A stretch of DNA of 64,000 nucleotides from positions 25,710,189-25,774,188 of the forward strand of contig NC_087064.1 of assembly GCF_963678635.1 (NCBI RefSeq). Direction: 5' to 3'. A model generated the notes under the pieces. The model made no database searches. It saw only the letters and a list, made by a program, of their open reading frames with translations, and was not told the DNA's origin. Of this stretch, positions 20,372 through 31,961 are shown piece after piece. This DNA is from Symsagittifera roscoffensis. Its lineage: Eukaryota; Xenacoelomorpha; Acoela; Convolutidae. Position 1 is the stretch's first letter; each line of letters opens with the position of its first letter. The translations under genes were made by a program, and so were the position numbers.

Positions 20372-21638
20372 GCCACCACCCCGTCAGCTGTGTGATAGAG
20401 TAAATCTTTTCTGTCTTTGTAGAACTGGCTTAAGATCTTGTAGCTGTCTTTTTCCAGGTCCCCCTTCTCTTTGGACCCCGTCCGGATCCATTTGGAGAGG
20501 TTACTTATCATCTTGTCATTCTTATGGGCCCGAATTAAATCCGACAGCCTATATCTCGCCTTGACGTGTTCTTTTAGTGCCATAATCTGACCATTCATTA
20601 CTCCAGGGTTGCGGATTTTATCCTTCAGCTTTACGCATACTATCCTCCTCATGATCTTCCTGTCATCTTCTGATTTGTTCTGACATTTGAGTTGCACGAT
20701 AGCTCCCTAAATGGTTTCCTCAATACTGCAATTTTCTCAAGTTCTTCACCTCCTCGCACTTCCTGCTGATCCAAGTTGTACGTTCCTGAGGAGGGATCCG
20801 TCTGTAGCACCCTGTCTCGGTGTCTCATCTTCTCTTCCGCGAGTATCATTTATAGACTATCTTGGTCATCGCTGCTCTTCTCCGAATCTTCATCCCACTC
20901 TTCAAACTCCCCGGACAATTTTTCTTCTTCAGCATCTTCTTCCACTGTGGGCCACTCCCCGGTCTCTTCTTCTAATCCAAGGTGTTCAGCCTGTTCCTTA
21001 AATGCCACTTTCTTCTTTCTAACCCGAGTCCGCTCGAGTATGTCATCAGGAACTTTATCAACCAATGACTGCACGACTTCTTTCCCGTCCGATTTTTCTT
21101 TTAAGGAGTCCTCGCCACCACCAGTTTCATTCCTTCTCAATATCGTGACTTCCGGTTCCTCCTTGCCCTTTTCTTTGATCACGGGTTTATCGTCTGCCAG
21201 TTTCTCGAGTAATCTCATCAAGTCTTCGTCTATCTGTGCATCTCCCGTTTCTACCTGGCTGAGATCATAGCCTTTTGCCTTGAGCGTCTCCCTCACAATT
21301 TTTGACTTGAGCATTATCCCTATCGGCATCCCTCGTCTCTTCTTCAAGATTGTTTTCTCTGGAGGCTCCTTTGGTATTTCGGGGTGATCTTCTATCGGTT
21401 TGCCTGACTTGTTGAGCCATCTCGTGAGTGGAAGACTATCATAAGTTTCCTTATCCATGAATGAGAAGCCATCTTTGATTTCTGGCCTATCCGCCTCCAT
21501 CTGTTCCTGTCTCTCGTAGACCTCCGTCTTATTACTCAAGCTATCGGCATTTTGATGTTTGCCTCTTGTTCTATGTTCAATTATCATGTTGTATCCGTCC
21601 AGGCGAACTATCCACCTCCCAATGTAGCTCTGGTCCAT
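20356..21638 (-). pseudogene. RNase H end and long acidic linker to integrase
   Basis: The segment begins with the end of RNase H and the tether (YNMIIEHRTRGKHQNADSLS, whose H and D belong to the RNase H active-site region). About 380 residues of lysine/glutamate-rich sequence follow (for example RRGMPIGIMLKSK and EEEKLSGEFEEWDEDSEK) before the integrase zinc finger. Typical Ty3 elements have a much shorter connection. I recognise no domain in the insertion. Its homologue exists in copy B at 56397-57517, so it is a family trait. Confidence 0.6.
20906..20917 (-). promoter_or_regulatory. Internal copy of the PPT-like 12-mer (site c)
   Basis: TGTCCGGGGAGT on the element strand, preceded by GAAGAAAAAT. 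It lies in the linker between RNase H and integrase, the general region where some retroviruses carry a central polypurine tract. It is identical in copy B at 56860-56871. A partial copy (CCGGGGAGT) also occurs about 40 bases further upstream on the element strand. Confidence 0.4.
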
Positions 21639-21649
21639 TGAGTACGTCT

Positions 21650-22110
21650 TCAGCCAGCTGAGTGCCCTGTTGCCGACTCGCAGCTTGAAGGCTCATTGCC
21701 TAGGTATGCTCTATATTTCTTGACAAAGGTAACCACCGCGAACATCTCTGCTTTCGACGCCACGTACATCATTTCCGCATCACTCAAGACTTTACTCTCG
21801 TACGCTATTGGTCTTGAGACTGTCTTCCCGTTCCCTTCCTGTTCTTGATGAAGAACGCCAGAAATCGCGACTATCGATGCATCCGTGTCCAGCACATACA
21901 TCCCTTTCTCCGTTGGCATGCCTAGCACCGGTGCCTTGCACAACTCTTTCTTTATTCTCTGGAATGACTCTTCCGCCGCGTTGTTCCACGTGAATTTCTT
22001 GCCTTTGTGCCTCATTAGTTGTTGCATCGGGTATACCTTGTCCGCGTAGCCCTTGATGAACTCCCTGTAATAGCTCGCAATTGATGTTCCGTCTTTGGCG
22101 ATTTCCAAGT
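21650..22110 (-). pseudogene. RNase H domain of copy A
   Basis: Follows RT in the usual Ty3 order. KKFTWNNAAEESFQRIKKEL and APVLGMPT lead into the catalytic stretch YVLDTDASIVAISGVL (first Asp) and AEMMYVASKAEMFAVV (catalytic Glu). It then runs into the tether at 21638 after a frameshift. Unlike copy B, both catalytic residues are kept. It degrades the RNA strand during reverse transcription. Confidence 0.85.
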
Positions 22111-23280
22111 CAGAACCGCTTCTACTGCATCTGGGTCTGGTCTGATGCCATGCCTGTCCACCATCCTTCCCAAGTACTTGATTGAATCCTTGTGTATCTC
22201 GCACTTTGACGGTTTGCACTTTAGTCCTGACCTCTTCATACATGCGAACACCTCGTCTAGTCGCTCGATGTGATCTTCCATTGTAGGCGTCGCTATTACC
22301 ACGTCATCTACATAGCACATTACCAAATTGCCGTATTTCTTTGTCACACCTATCAATGCGTGTGCCATCAACCGTTGAAATGTGGCCGTGGCATTGCATA
22401 GTCCAAATGGCATCCGTTTCCATTGAAACAACCCTAGCTCGCATGCGAACCCTGTTTTGTCCCTGTCCTGCTTCATTAGTGGGACTTACCAAAATGCCGA
22501 ACATAAATCAAGAGTCGTAAAAAACTTTGCATCACCTCATTTCGAGAGGCTCTCATCAATTCTAGGTATGGGATAGGCACCCTTCACCGTGACGGAGTTC
22601 AGATACCGAAAGTCGCCACAAAACCTTAATTGGTCGCCTTTCTTTTTGGCCATCACTACTCCACACGCCCACGGTGATTTGGATGGTTCTATCATATCAT
22701 ACTTTAGTAATGTCTCTATTTCTTTCCTACATGCATCCGATTTGTGTGGGGGCATGCGCCTCGCCCCCTCCCTGTGCGGTACCGCAGACTCCTCAAGCTC
22801 TACCTCATGTTCAACAAAATTACAACATCCAATCTCCCCCTTATGTCTCGAAAAAACGTCCTCCTTCCGCTCCAGTACCTCCTTGATGTGCTCTATTTCC
22901 GGTAAAACTGGTTTATCCATTTCCATTTCCTCTATTTTTGGTCTTTCTGGGAAATTTGAACAGCTCGAGAGTCCATCATCTGTATCTGACTGAAGTGACT
23001 TTACAAGACCTGATGAATCTTCTATTTTCTTTAATCGTCTCAAGATACAAATCATGTCCCTGTGATTGGGGCATTCAAGTACTTCATTCTTTTTTACATT
23101 TTCAGTCATTTCATATCGAGTTTTCACGGGTAAAGCATATCCCAGCTTCCTTCCCCTCTGGATTGTTATGGGTGTGTCAAGATAATCAAAAAGACACTGA
23201 CGCAGAGGCCGCTCTTGGTTATCGAGGAGGATCTTCCTAAAACAGCAGCACTTTGACTGTTTGGATTTCGGACTATGCAT
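22015..23280 (-). pseudogene. Reverse transcriptase of copy A
   Basis: Open segments 22537-23280 and 22015-22476, joined across a frameshift/stop region near 22480-22540. Conserved blocks: ETLLKYDMIEPSKSPWACGV, LRFCGDFRYLNSVTV with AYPIPRIDE, LGLFQWKRMPFGLCNATATF, and the catalytic MCYVDDVVIATPT (YVDD), followed by GLKCKPSKCEI and IKYLGRMVDRHGI. This is the Ty3/gypsy pattern. The region encoding the first catalytic Asp (FxxxD) coincides with the break, so the frame is lost there. Upstream residues of 23280 belong to the PR-RT connection. Confidence 0.9.
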
Positions 23281-24164
23281 ACTTGCTTTTTATCACTTAA
23301 TTCATTATAGTTTTTCATCCGTAAGCCTACAATTGCCGCTTCGTTCGCTTTCAGCCTTACCCTCCTACTCAAGAATACCGGCGCTTTATTCTCATTTTCC
23401 ATCATCAGATTTACCGGTTTAATTACGTACTTCCTATTCGGGTTCCGAATCCTGAACATTGAATTGTTTAGATCAATCGTTACGTCAAAATTCCTGATGA
23501 AGTCTCTGCCTAAAATGAACTGGTCAGACTCATCTAGGTTCTCGACCACAAGAAAGCTCATCCACAGGTTGCGTTCGCCTAGATTTAGGGCTATTATTGG
23601 TGTTCTGCCTAGTATCCGCAGCGCCCCTTTGTTTGCAGCTGACAGCCGTGTTCTTGAGTCTATCAAATCATCCTTTTCGAAACCCATTTGCTCCAAAGTC
23701 TCGATTGGTATGACACTCAAGACTGCTCCCGTATCAAGTAACCCGCGTAACTGAGTCTTTTTGCCACTTATGTCGAGCACGTGTGCTGATACGTCTGCCT
23801 CTGTCCCGATGTGCATCGTATACTCTTCTAACATTGCGCAGTGTCCAATCGATCTTACTTTCAATTCGTTTTTGCCCACGTAGATCTGTCCGGCTAGGTC
23901 CTCATCACATGTTATCATGGTTTTCGTGTAGATGTTTATCCCATCTATATTTAACATCACCTCATGCGGACCATAAGCTTCTGTGTATCTGTTCTCAACA
24001 CGGACTGACTTGCTGCCACCTCTTGTGAGTAGCGCCCTCAAGGCTCTAGAAGTTGTCTGCGGACTTATTGCACTTAAGTAATCTGCGTACACATCAATGT
24101 GCATTATTGTCTGGTCGCCGGGTTCGCTCAAGTTCCTCGTTACTTCATGGCCACCCATGGCCAC
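23166..24164 (-). pseudogene. Retroviral-type aspartic protease of copy A
   Basis: The active site is LRGLLDTGAVLSVIP (DTGA in place of the commoner DTGS/DSGA), the flap region follows, and the C-terminal hydrophobic-Gly motif is FILGRDFIRNFDVTID. This ORF is continuous for 332 codons, covering an N-terminal region conserved with copy B (ADYLSAISPQT, NIDGINIYTKTMI). It matures Gag and Pol in related elements. Confidence 0.85.
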
Positions 24165-25208
24165 CCACAGTGATTATTGACATTATTCTGGCTCCGATCT
24201 TTGTTTTGCCGAATGGCTTTCCCGTCACCATTTTCAGAGTGTTGTAATTTCCACTCTTTGCCGCTCCCACTACGGCTTCTGGCATTGGCACTGACCAACT
24301 TAACGTCTCGTTTAACTTCTGCTTTCCGATCTCTTGTTTCAATCGTTGCTCTATCTCCTTTGTCGCCAGAGCCTGTTTCACTTTGTTAATAGCCTCTGCA
24401 GCTGCTCTCTCAAAATTTATCTCGGGAGACTTTCTGGTCATGGTCTCCATGGCATTATTGACCTGCGTTACAGCTTTCACCGTCTTCCGGTGAGGTAGTT
24501 CCGCATTCGGTGCCTCTGAATTTCTTGTTTTAAACTCGGCTTGTCTGTTCCTCGTGTTCTGCACCGCCGCTAACGCTAATTTGTGTTTCGGATGACTTTG
24601 ATTTTTTACTGCTTCCCAAAATAATGGACAGTCCATCCTAAAGTGACCCTCTTGATTGCAGAAGAAGCATCTCGCACCTATCTTGATGATCAGGCCGCTG
24701 TAGAACTCGTGTTCTTCCATCTGGCTCATATCTTTCTCATCCGGAGCATAACCCAGACTCTTCATGCCTTGTTTATACGTCGTGCAGTCCGCCACATGAT
24801 GATCCGCTGATCCACAATTTGCGCATGACCTGCGTTTGTCCATATCATCTCTCGGCTTATACCATGACCCCTCTGTGGTTGACTCTCCCCTTGCATGTTC
24901 CTGTTATCCGAGTATGATTATTTCTTGGGTTTCATCAGCATGTACTCTCTTGACTTCTGTCTCATTTCTTCTGGAGTCGGTGCACTATCTTTCGACAGTG
25001 TATAGTACGTTGCTAACATTGTTCTCAAGTCGTCACTTTTTACCCCATCGATGAACTTCGAGGCGATGCTAAAGTTCCTCCTGTTTGTTGACTCTTCCGG
25101 ATCACTCCTTCGTCTCAAGCTCTCAAGATCATCCAGGAACCAATCAATCGATTCATCGTCCCTTTGCCTTCTCTTTTCAAATCTCATCATCGCTTGGTGA
25201 CCCTTCAT
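24145..25208 (-). pseudogene. Truncated Gag of copy A with two zinc knuckles
   Basis: Starts inside the Gag capsid-like domain (KGHQAMMRFEKRRQRDDESI ... FLDDLESLRRRSDP; segment 24918-25208). After a frameshift, 24145-24843 encodes two CX2CX4HX4C zinc knuckles, CANCGSADHHVADC and CFFCNQEGHFRMDC, then a basic region. The N-terminal Gag seen in copy B (39775-41070) and the whole leader are missing; the truncated end abuts a short ATCGATTC-rich repeat. Gag would form the particle and bind RNA. Confidence 0.85.
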
Positions 25209-25319
25209 GCCTAGCCCGAATCGATTCAGCTGTTAACCGAATCGATTCAGCTGTTAACCGAATCGACCCGAATCGATTCAGCTGTTAACCGAATCGATTC
25301 GGTTGTTATCCGAAAGGTT
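25209..25319. repeat. Short tandem repeat at the gag deletion breakpoint
   Basis: Four to five units of CGAATCGATTCAGCTGTTAAC in direct tandem with small truncations. They sit exactly where copy A lacks the leader and gag N-terminus relative to copy B, between gag and PBS, so they look like filler at the deletion junction. Confidence 0.8.
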
Positions 25320-25332
25320 GGTGGTTCATGCC

Positions 25333-25347
25333 CACCCAGGAGCGCCA
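25333..25347 (-). promoter_or_regulatory. Primer-binding site of copy A
   Basis: On the element strand TGGCGCTCCTGGGTG starts 11 nt after the 5' LTR end. The initial TGG is complementary to a tRNA CCA tail. The same 15 bases stand in the same place in copy B (37139-37153). I cannot assign the primer tRNA with confidence. Confidence 0.75.
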
Positions 25348-25358
25348 TAAAAACACTA

Positions 25359-26226
25359 TGTAACAGTCGTCTACTTCGGTCACATATGAGGTTAAAGAAA
25401 AATAGGCCCTATAACTATTGGGTCAAGAGTCAGGGACACTATCTCTTGTGTTTTTCTACCTCGAACGGTCGGAGCCAATTCGGTTCACTTGCGACATGAG
25501 ACTAAAAATCCGTTACAGCTTAAAGGCCACTACCAAAATACCCCCCACTCTAGAAAATGAGAACGTCCCCATACTCAGGTCTCAAAATACCCAAAATACG
25601 CGAACGCCGTTAAAAACAGGGTCGGAACAATCCTTACGGTTACTTTTTGTTAGACAGTGGAACTTTGATCCATTTCAGATGGATCAACCTAAAACTCTCC
25701 TTACCTCAACATAACAATCATAAAACACACTCAAGAAAACTAAATTGGGTACTGACATACCAGCACACTCGAGAATTAGAGGTAACTAAATTAGTAAGCA
25801 ACTTGAGAATAATTGGGGAATTTAGTTTGGTTCAATAAGTTCTAATCGAACAACTTTTATCTCAAGAATGGAGTTTTGGTTCTGGACCATTGGGACACCT
25901 CGGTTGTCCACCTTTCCACCGAAGGTTCACTCTGGTCCAACTGAATTTCGATGTTCTTTGTTTTCTGTATCAAGATAGGACAGCTCTACTCTCGTATTAT
26001 TTAGATGTCGGAAGTTGCGAATAGCAATTTCCCGCAGCTTAAATTGACCGCTTTCCCGCGATTGTTAATCGGTTGTTCTGATCTTGTCTTTTTGAGATTT
26101 TCAGTTTTCGCGAGAAAGTTGAGCATGACAGGCTCAATTCGATATTTTGAAAAAATAAATTTTATCCAAAAATTACGTAGTTTGTATTCCTCAAGGTCAA
26201 ACTTCCAAATATGACCGACTGGCACA
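25359..26226 (-). repeat. 5' LTR of copy A
   Basis: 868 bp direct counterpart of 7664-8532, with the same TGTGCCAGTCGG start and CGACTGTTACA end on the element strand. Being at the high-coordinate end it is the 5' LTR of a minus-strand element and would carry its promoter. Confidence 0.92.
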
Positions 26227-26827
26227 CACCTTGAAATAATGAGGGTGGGAGGTTTTATGAAGTATAACATAAAATTTATTTCAAAATATACTGCGAAATC
26301 TTTCTGAAAGGTGAAATCAGAAATTTTAAACGATTTAAGAGCTCTAGGTGTCTAATTTTCAAGGAACCTCGTGATTTTCAAGGTACCACTCTACCATAGT
26401 AGTACTCAGAGCAAGAACTGTTTGCTTGTCTTTAGCGCTGATGACTTTTTCTGCTTCATTAATTAACTTTTCAATTAAGATATCTGCTCTTCGTTTCTTT
26501 ATGCAGGCAAATAATTTGCTCCGTTCACGTTTCCAATGAAATTTGTTTGCGATGTTAGTTGACTGAATTTCTTTTGTCCTAACTCTTTCTGCGAGTTTTC
26601 TTTTTTTTAAGATAATCGGAAGGTCAAAAGTATCATAGTAACCGAGGTTACAGTCATGAGTCCCTTCATCACGTATTCCAGTCAAAATCCTTGGAATTTT
26701 CTAGATATGGAAGTGATAATGATAAAAAAAGATGACAAGTGTTGAAGTCTTTTTCAATTAAAATCGATACGGGTTACGTTTCTTCAATAAGAACACGCAA
26801 CTCGACACGAGAAAATATAATATACAA
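26227..26827. other. Spacer between copy A and the LINE cluster
   Basis: No recognised gene. It contains a solitary end of the MITE family (26382-26405, GTACTACTATGGTAGAGTGGTACC on the minus strand). An open stretch of 108 codons on the minus strand (26359-26685) runs through that repeat and is probably fortuitous. Confidence 0.45.
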
Positions 26828-26844
26828 GTGTTTTTAAAAAAATT

Positions 26845-29580
26845 TTGTCGAAATTATTTTTGTCAGCTATTGTTCCGAGTACGCAAGCGGCGTTCGCAAT
26901 CTGTATTGCAACTCTGGACTTGGTTTCTCTTCCACAGTACAAACGTATCAAAGATCATGATGCAAAAACTTCCATGTACAGTTTTTGCTCTGCCAACTAC
27001 GAACTTCAGAATCAGTTGATGTATGATTCGCCTTTTTCTCCCTACTGCTGGTCGGATGTGAACATGTTGGTGAAGCAATGGTATGAGTGGATAGACACTC
27101 TCCTGGTCAAGAGTGTTCCAAGGCGAACAAATCATAGATCCAGTCTTGCTCCTTGAATCACTCCAACAACTTCAAATCTGATAAAGCGACTGAATACTGC
27201 TTATCAACAAAAGGGCACCCTGCACTGCCCGATATTGAGACTGAAAAAAGAATGCGACGCTGCAATAATCGAAGATCGAGGCAACTATGAAGAAGCTTTC
27301 GCAGACAGCAGAGCCCCTGACAATTTTTTCAAATATTATAAATCTTTACGAAGCAATAGTATTCCTTCAAGTATCAAGTACTTGAATGACAGTGCAACAG
27401 ATTCTGCGGAACAAGCTGAGCTTTCCAATGCCTTTTTTGCCACAGTTTTCAACCAACCCAATGGTTCTACTCAAACGTTTTCCGACAAAACTGACATCAT
27501 CATCAATGTATCAGTTGATGTATGATTCGCCTTTTTCTCCCTACTGCTGGTCGGATTTGAACATGTTGGTGAAGCAATGGTACGAGTGGATAGACACTCT
27601 CCTGGCCAAGTGTGTTTCAAAGCGAACAACTCATAGATCCAATCTTGCTCCTTGGATCACTCCAACAATTTCAAATCTGATAAAGCAACTGGAGACTGCT
27701 TATCAGCAAAAGGGCACCCTGCACTGCACGACATTGAGACTGAAAAACGAATGCGACGCTGCAATAATCGAAGATCGAGTCAACTATGAAGAAGCTCTCG
27801 CAGACAGCAGAACCCCTGACAAACTTTTCAAATTTCATATATCTTTACGAAGCAATAGTATTCCTTCCAGTATCAAGTACTTGAGTGACACTGCAACAGA
27901 TTCTGCGGAACCAGCTGAGCTTTTCAATTCCTTTTTTTGCCACAGTTTTCAACCAACCCAGTGGTTCTATTCACACGTTTCCCGACAAAACTGACGTCAT
28001 CATCAATGATTTTGCTATTGACGAAGATTTCTTGGTGAAAGTTCTTGTTGATCTTGATGTGACAGAAGCAACCGGACCTGATAATTTTCCTGCAAGAGTA
28101 TTCAAGCATACCTCTACTGCTGTCGCGAAGTCCCTGAAAATTCTCTTTTATAAAATCAAGCAAGCTGGCATATATCCTGATGCCTGGGAAAAAGCTGTTG
28201 TCGCCCCAGTGCACAAGAAAAGTTCAAAAACTGAAGTGAAAAACTACAGACAAATCTCGCTTCAAAAGTTCTTTTTGTTGCACTTTATGATCATGTTTGG
28301 CATCATCTGCATCCATCGCAGTATGGATTCAGGAAAATAAGATCTTGTATCACCCAGCTCCTGGAGTTTATCGACGCTGTTTATTCAAACCTGTATCGTC
28401 GCCACAACGTTGACGTGATCTATACAGATTTTGAGAAAGCGTTCGATAATGTTGATCATCAGATTTTTATTGCTAAACTGCACAGTTTTGGAGTTTGAGG
28501 CAAACTGCTCAAGCTTCTAAAGAGCTACCTGTCCAACAGAACGCAAAAAGTTGGAGTAAGCGGAATGTTTTCCGGTTCCATACCTGTGGCCAGTGGCGTG
28601 CCGCAAGGCTCCTTCTAAGGACCCCTCTTGTTTTCAATTTTTATCAACGATTTGCCTGATTTTTTACAGTGCTTTGAGTCATACCTTTGTGCTGATGATG
28701 CTAAGTTTCTTTGTGTGAATACAAACAAGGTCCTGATAGAAACAGATCTTTCCAACATTTGCAATTGGTCGCAACTAAACATGATAAATTTTAATGTTGA
28801 CAAATGTGTGGCGATGACTTTCTCGCGCTCGTCGAGTCTGAAAGACTGCCAATTTGTAGGTGCCCCACTCGTTTTTGCACAAGAGCACAAAGACATGGGT
28901 CTCTAATTCGCTGACAATTTGAACTGGGATGCTCATGTTGAAGAAAAGTGCAGTAAAGCAAATAAAGTCCGTGGAAAGCAAACTCAATCTATACAAAACA
29001 ATGGTGCTGCCCATTATGATTTATGCGAGTTGTTGCTGGCACGCCTCGGTCCGGTCAATGAGAAACCTCGAAGCAATTCAGAAGCGTGCAACGAGGTGGG
29101 TTCTCCCACATCGTGTAAATTACAAGGAGCGTCTGTTATTTCTCAACCTTCTCCCTATTTTGCTTTATTTGCAACTCCTGGATTTGCTCATACTGTCAAA
29201 ACTTATTGCTGGTTGCTTTGATTTTGATTCTTCTGCGCATCTGGCATACAGAATAATTTTCAGACAAAAAAAACTTGAATTCAATGTTGAGCATTCTCGT
29301 CTATCAAAAAGAGATACCAATTTCTGGTGTCGTGGACCGCGACTGGTGAACAAACTTCCTGCAGCGATAAATTTTTTCAATCCCATTGGTCTTAACGGAA
29401 GAATTATCAGTTTTCTCTGGTGCTTCTTTAGTGAAAAATACAATGAGAAAGTTTCGTGCTCCTGGAAGCTAGCTTGTGACTGTACTAAGAACGATTGCCG
29501 TTTTTCTGTAAATTTGTATCTGGGGGAAACCCCTTTGTAACCTTCGTTACATAAATTCCTTTTAATAATAATAATAATAA
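26845..29580 (+). pseudogene. 5'-truncated jockey/CR1-like LINE ORF2 relic with (TAA)n tail
   Basis: ORF2 without an endonuclease domain. Pre-RT region at 26845-27990; RT blocks at 28040-28860: EATGPDNFPARVFK, IYPDAWEKAVVAPVHKKSS with VKNYRQISL, a QYGFRKIRSC-like stretch, DVIYTDFEKAFDNVDH, VASGVPQGS followed by GPLLFSIFINDLP, and the active site LCADDAKF (CADD for YADD). The C-terminal region covers LEAIQKRATRWVL and LLYLQLLDLL. Stops at about 28496, 28616 and 28905 and several frameshifts show it is dead. The 3' UTR ends in AATAATAATAATAATAA (29563-29580), a microsatellite tail typical of this LINE group. Confidence 0.8.
27012..28000 (+). repeat. Internal ~490 bp tandem duplication in the LINE
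   Basis: 27012-27502 is repeated at about 27507-28000 with roughly 93 percent identity. Both copies start ATCAGTTGATGTATGATTCG and end GACNTCATCATCAATG. The first runs directly into the second, so the pre-RT domain is present twice. Confidence 0.85.
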
Positions 29581-29746
29581 TTGCCAGGGAGATTATCTGT
29601 TTTGAAAAAACAAAAAACTGCCTGCTCTGGGTTCCTCAGTGCATATGCTTAGGTTCTTACAAAGCTTGCTCGAAAAAAAATTTCTGTGCTGGGGCTGGCC
29701 GCGCCCTGAATCTCAAAAGCTACCGGTTGAAAAAGATATCCATCAT

Positions 29747-31961
29747 CTACAAGATCTTTATACTTGCCATTGCTCGCTCTTCCCCTTCAGCGGCAGCCGT
29801 ACCAGGATTACAAACAGACCCGGCCTTAATCCTACAAGGAGCTAAGTAGTCTACTACCGTTACATCCCACAAGAACTGCTTACCAACAACCCATGGAACG
29901 AGCGTCAAACCGTCTTGTCGCTTCTGATCGGTCCTGCAGAGGTGTCGTGTTTCTAAAACAGACGGAATGTGAGTAGAAGATAAACTCTGCTTTGTAAGGG
30001 CATTCAGGTTTGAATGCCTAGAGAATCTACCTGCACTTTTGAGGCAAGAAAGACCGCGACCTATCCTCGGTGACGTATTTTCAGCACACTCATTCATGCC
30101 GTTTGCATATTTCTGAGCCTAATCGAAGTCCTATCGCAATTCTGAGTTGTTGGTTCGACAGTTTTAACCTTAAATTTTTGCACGGGATGAAGTTCAACCA
30201 TTGGAAGCCAAATCTATCCTGGATCGCGTTGAATCTTTTTACGTCCATTGGTTCGAGTCGTAAAATTAAGTCTGCAATTTCGCTGTCAAAAATTGGCTCT
30301 GTACAATTTTTTTTGATTTCATTTTCCGGAGCTATTTCAATTTTTCCAAGTTCAAACCACGGTTTAAGCGCATCATCATAGGTTGCATCCATATGCTCCA
30401 AATAAAGATTTCGCTCGAGGCATTTTTTGCTCCTACTGCAGAAGCTAAGAAAGCGGGTAAAGCGAGTAGGCGAGCGGAAGAAACGCCCAAGCCACATTTG
30501 GCTGCCGGGAGAACTGCTTGTAAAAACTGTTTATCATCCATTTTCACATTGGTGACCTTGTATAACGAATTTTTTAGTAATTTGTCGTAGCGTACCAAAA
30601 AATCATTTTACAAAGAGTTTTGGCACGGCTAAAGCAATTTTTCAGGCAGTTAAAACCATAATGAGCATCTAGTTAGTCAATGACATCCGAGATTTTTACA
30701 AGCTCCTTAATTTTTTCGTCGAGCTATTCTTTTCGGCAAATTTGGCCGATTGGAGATCCTAAATTGAGGAGTTCTTCTTTTGTTTATTTTTTTTGGGGCA
30801 TATATTTCAAAATTATTTTAAAAATGAATTATACTGTGTACTCGTAGTCGGTCCCAAGAAACAAAGTTCGCACTTCTCAGTGTTCAAGTTCAGGCCGTAA
30901 ATTTGTTCCGATTTCAGAATGTTTTTAAGGTCCCGAAGTACTACTTTATAGTCGTCGGCTAAATTTCCATCAATTAAATACCAGATGTTAATTTTTGTCT
31001 CCAACTAGTGTCTGAATTGTTTCCGCAAAAAGGGGTGGGGCTTCAGGATCATCTTGCTGAGTTCCGTCTTCTGACATTATGAGAGAGCTTCCTTAAAAAA
31101 GGTAACTAGGTTTACTATACGCGCAATGGGTGTAATTACACAATTGGGGGCGATTTGAATAAACATGATTCAGCATTGTTTCTCTATCTGGAGAGTTAAA
31201 GGCATTCTTAAAGTCTAGTTTTAAAAGAACAGTGCATTTTGGATTAGGTTTCGAAACGAGTGTGCAGCTATTTCTGCTCTTCGTTTGGTACCGCATCCTA
31301 CCTGTACGTTTCCGAAAAAATTTTGTCGCTCGGAGAGGGCCTTGCTTCAGCGCATTCAGACACGATACGTCTCAGCGTGTTGCCTATGGCAATCGGTCTC
31401 AATTCTGTCTATCTTTATGAGGGCGATAAGCTTTGCTCCAAAAAAAAAGGTCTTAGGGGTTCGGGTATTTTGCCATCTCCAATGTGATTTTTCAGCCTTG
31501 TAAGCGATTTCAGAAAATTAAGTCCTGCATGCCATTCGATTACTAAAAAGATCTTAAAAATTTGGGGTATTATTATATCAGGACCTGCTGCTGATCCGTT
31601 CGGAAAGGACATTATCGGTTTGTATAGGTCGAAATTGGTTACAAAAAATTATCTAAAATTTCTGGATTTGGAGCTGCAAATTTGGCTCTCTGAGGGTGCT
31701 TAGACAACAATTTTTTACAGTTATTAGTTGAAAAGGAGCAATTTTGTCATCCGAAGCAGCAAGCCTCATTCCTCCCTTTACATTTTCTTCATCGAGCTTT
31801 CTACTTATTAGCTTGATTCTCTGCTCGAGGTCATTCAGAGGCGCGCTTGAAACTTGGGGATGGGGTTTTGGAAGTGACACGTCATTTACTCGAATGTTTT
31901 TATTTATCAAAGAGCACATGCTTGTGGTCTGTTTGCGTCCACTTCTTTTCGGTTGCTCCAA
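29747..31961 (-). pseudogene. Second non-LTR RT relic (different clade)
   Basis: Read on the minus strand from 31961: SRKLDEENVKGGMRLAASDD, PNGSAAGPDIIIPQ, LLKLDFKNAFNSPDRETML (RT block A), a catalytic block NIWYLIDGNLADDYKV (YLIDG where relatives have YLDDG), GLNLNTEKCEL, then a C-terminal region with WLNFIPCKNLRLKLS, GLRLGS and DGLTLVPWVVGKQFLWDVTV. This set is typical of a widespread metazoan RT-containing family whose C-terminal part ends in an LxWDVTVxDxLAP block followed by an Ala-rich helix. It is broken by stops, frameshifts and deletions, and the catalytic Asp is lost. Confidence 0.7.

Larger units (their letters stand above)
7664..26226 (-). mobile_element. Copy A: 18.6 kb giant Ty3/gypsy-type LTR retrotransposon
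   Basis: Two direct LTRs (7664-8532 and 25359-26226) bound internal DNA with a PBS beside the 5' LTR and a purine-rich tract beside the 3' LTR. Order on the minus strand: truncated gag, protease, RT, RNase H, long acidic linker, integrase, GPY/F-like tail, macrodomain, conserved non-coding block, coiled-coil/SGNH ORF, SGNH-like module 2, unknown ORF6. The PR-RT-RH-IN order and IN motifs identify Ty3/gypsy. Extra coding DNA downstream of IN is about 10 kb, far beyond a usual 5-8 kb element. The leader and gag N-terminus are deleted relative to copy B. Many frameshifts and stops mean it is non-autonomous unless the sequence has base errors. I could not find a target-site duplication (flanks TCCAC and CACCT). 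Confidence 0.9.

Noticed and set aside
7659-26231. Target-site duplication of copy A
   Set aside because: The flanking 5-mers TCCAC and CACCT do not match at any small offset.
26359-26685. 108-codon minus-strand ORF as a host gene
   Set aside because: Its C-terminal end is read from the MITE end repeat and the rest matches nothing I recognise; no splice or start evidence.
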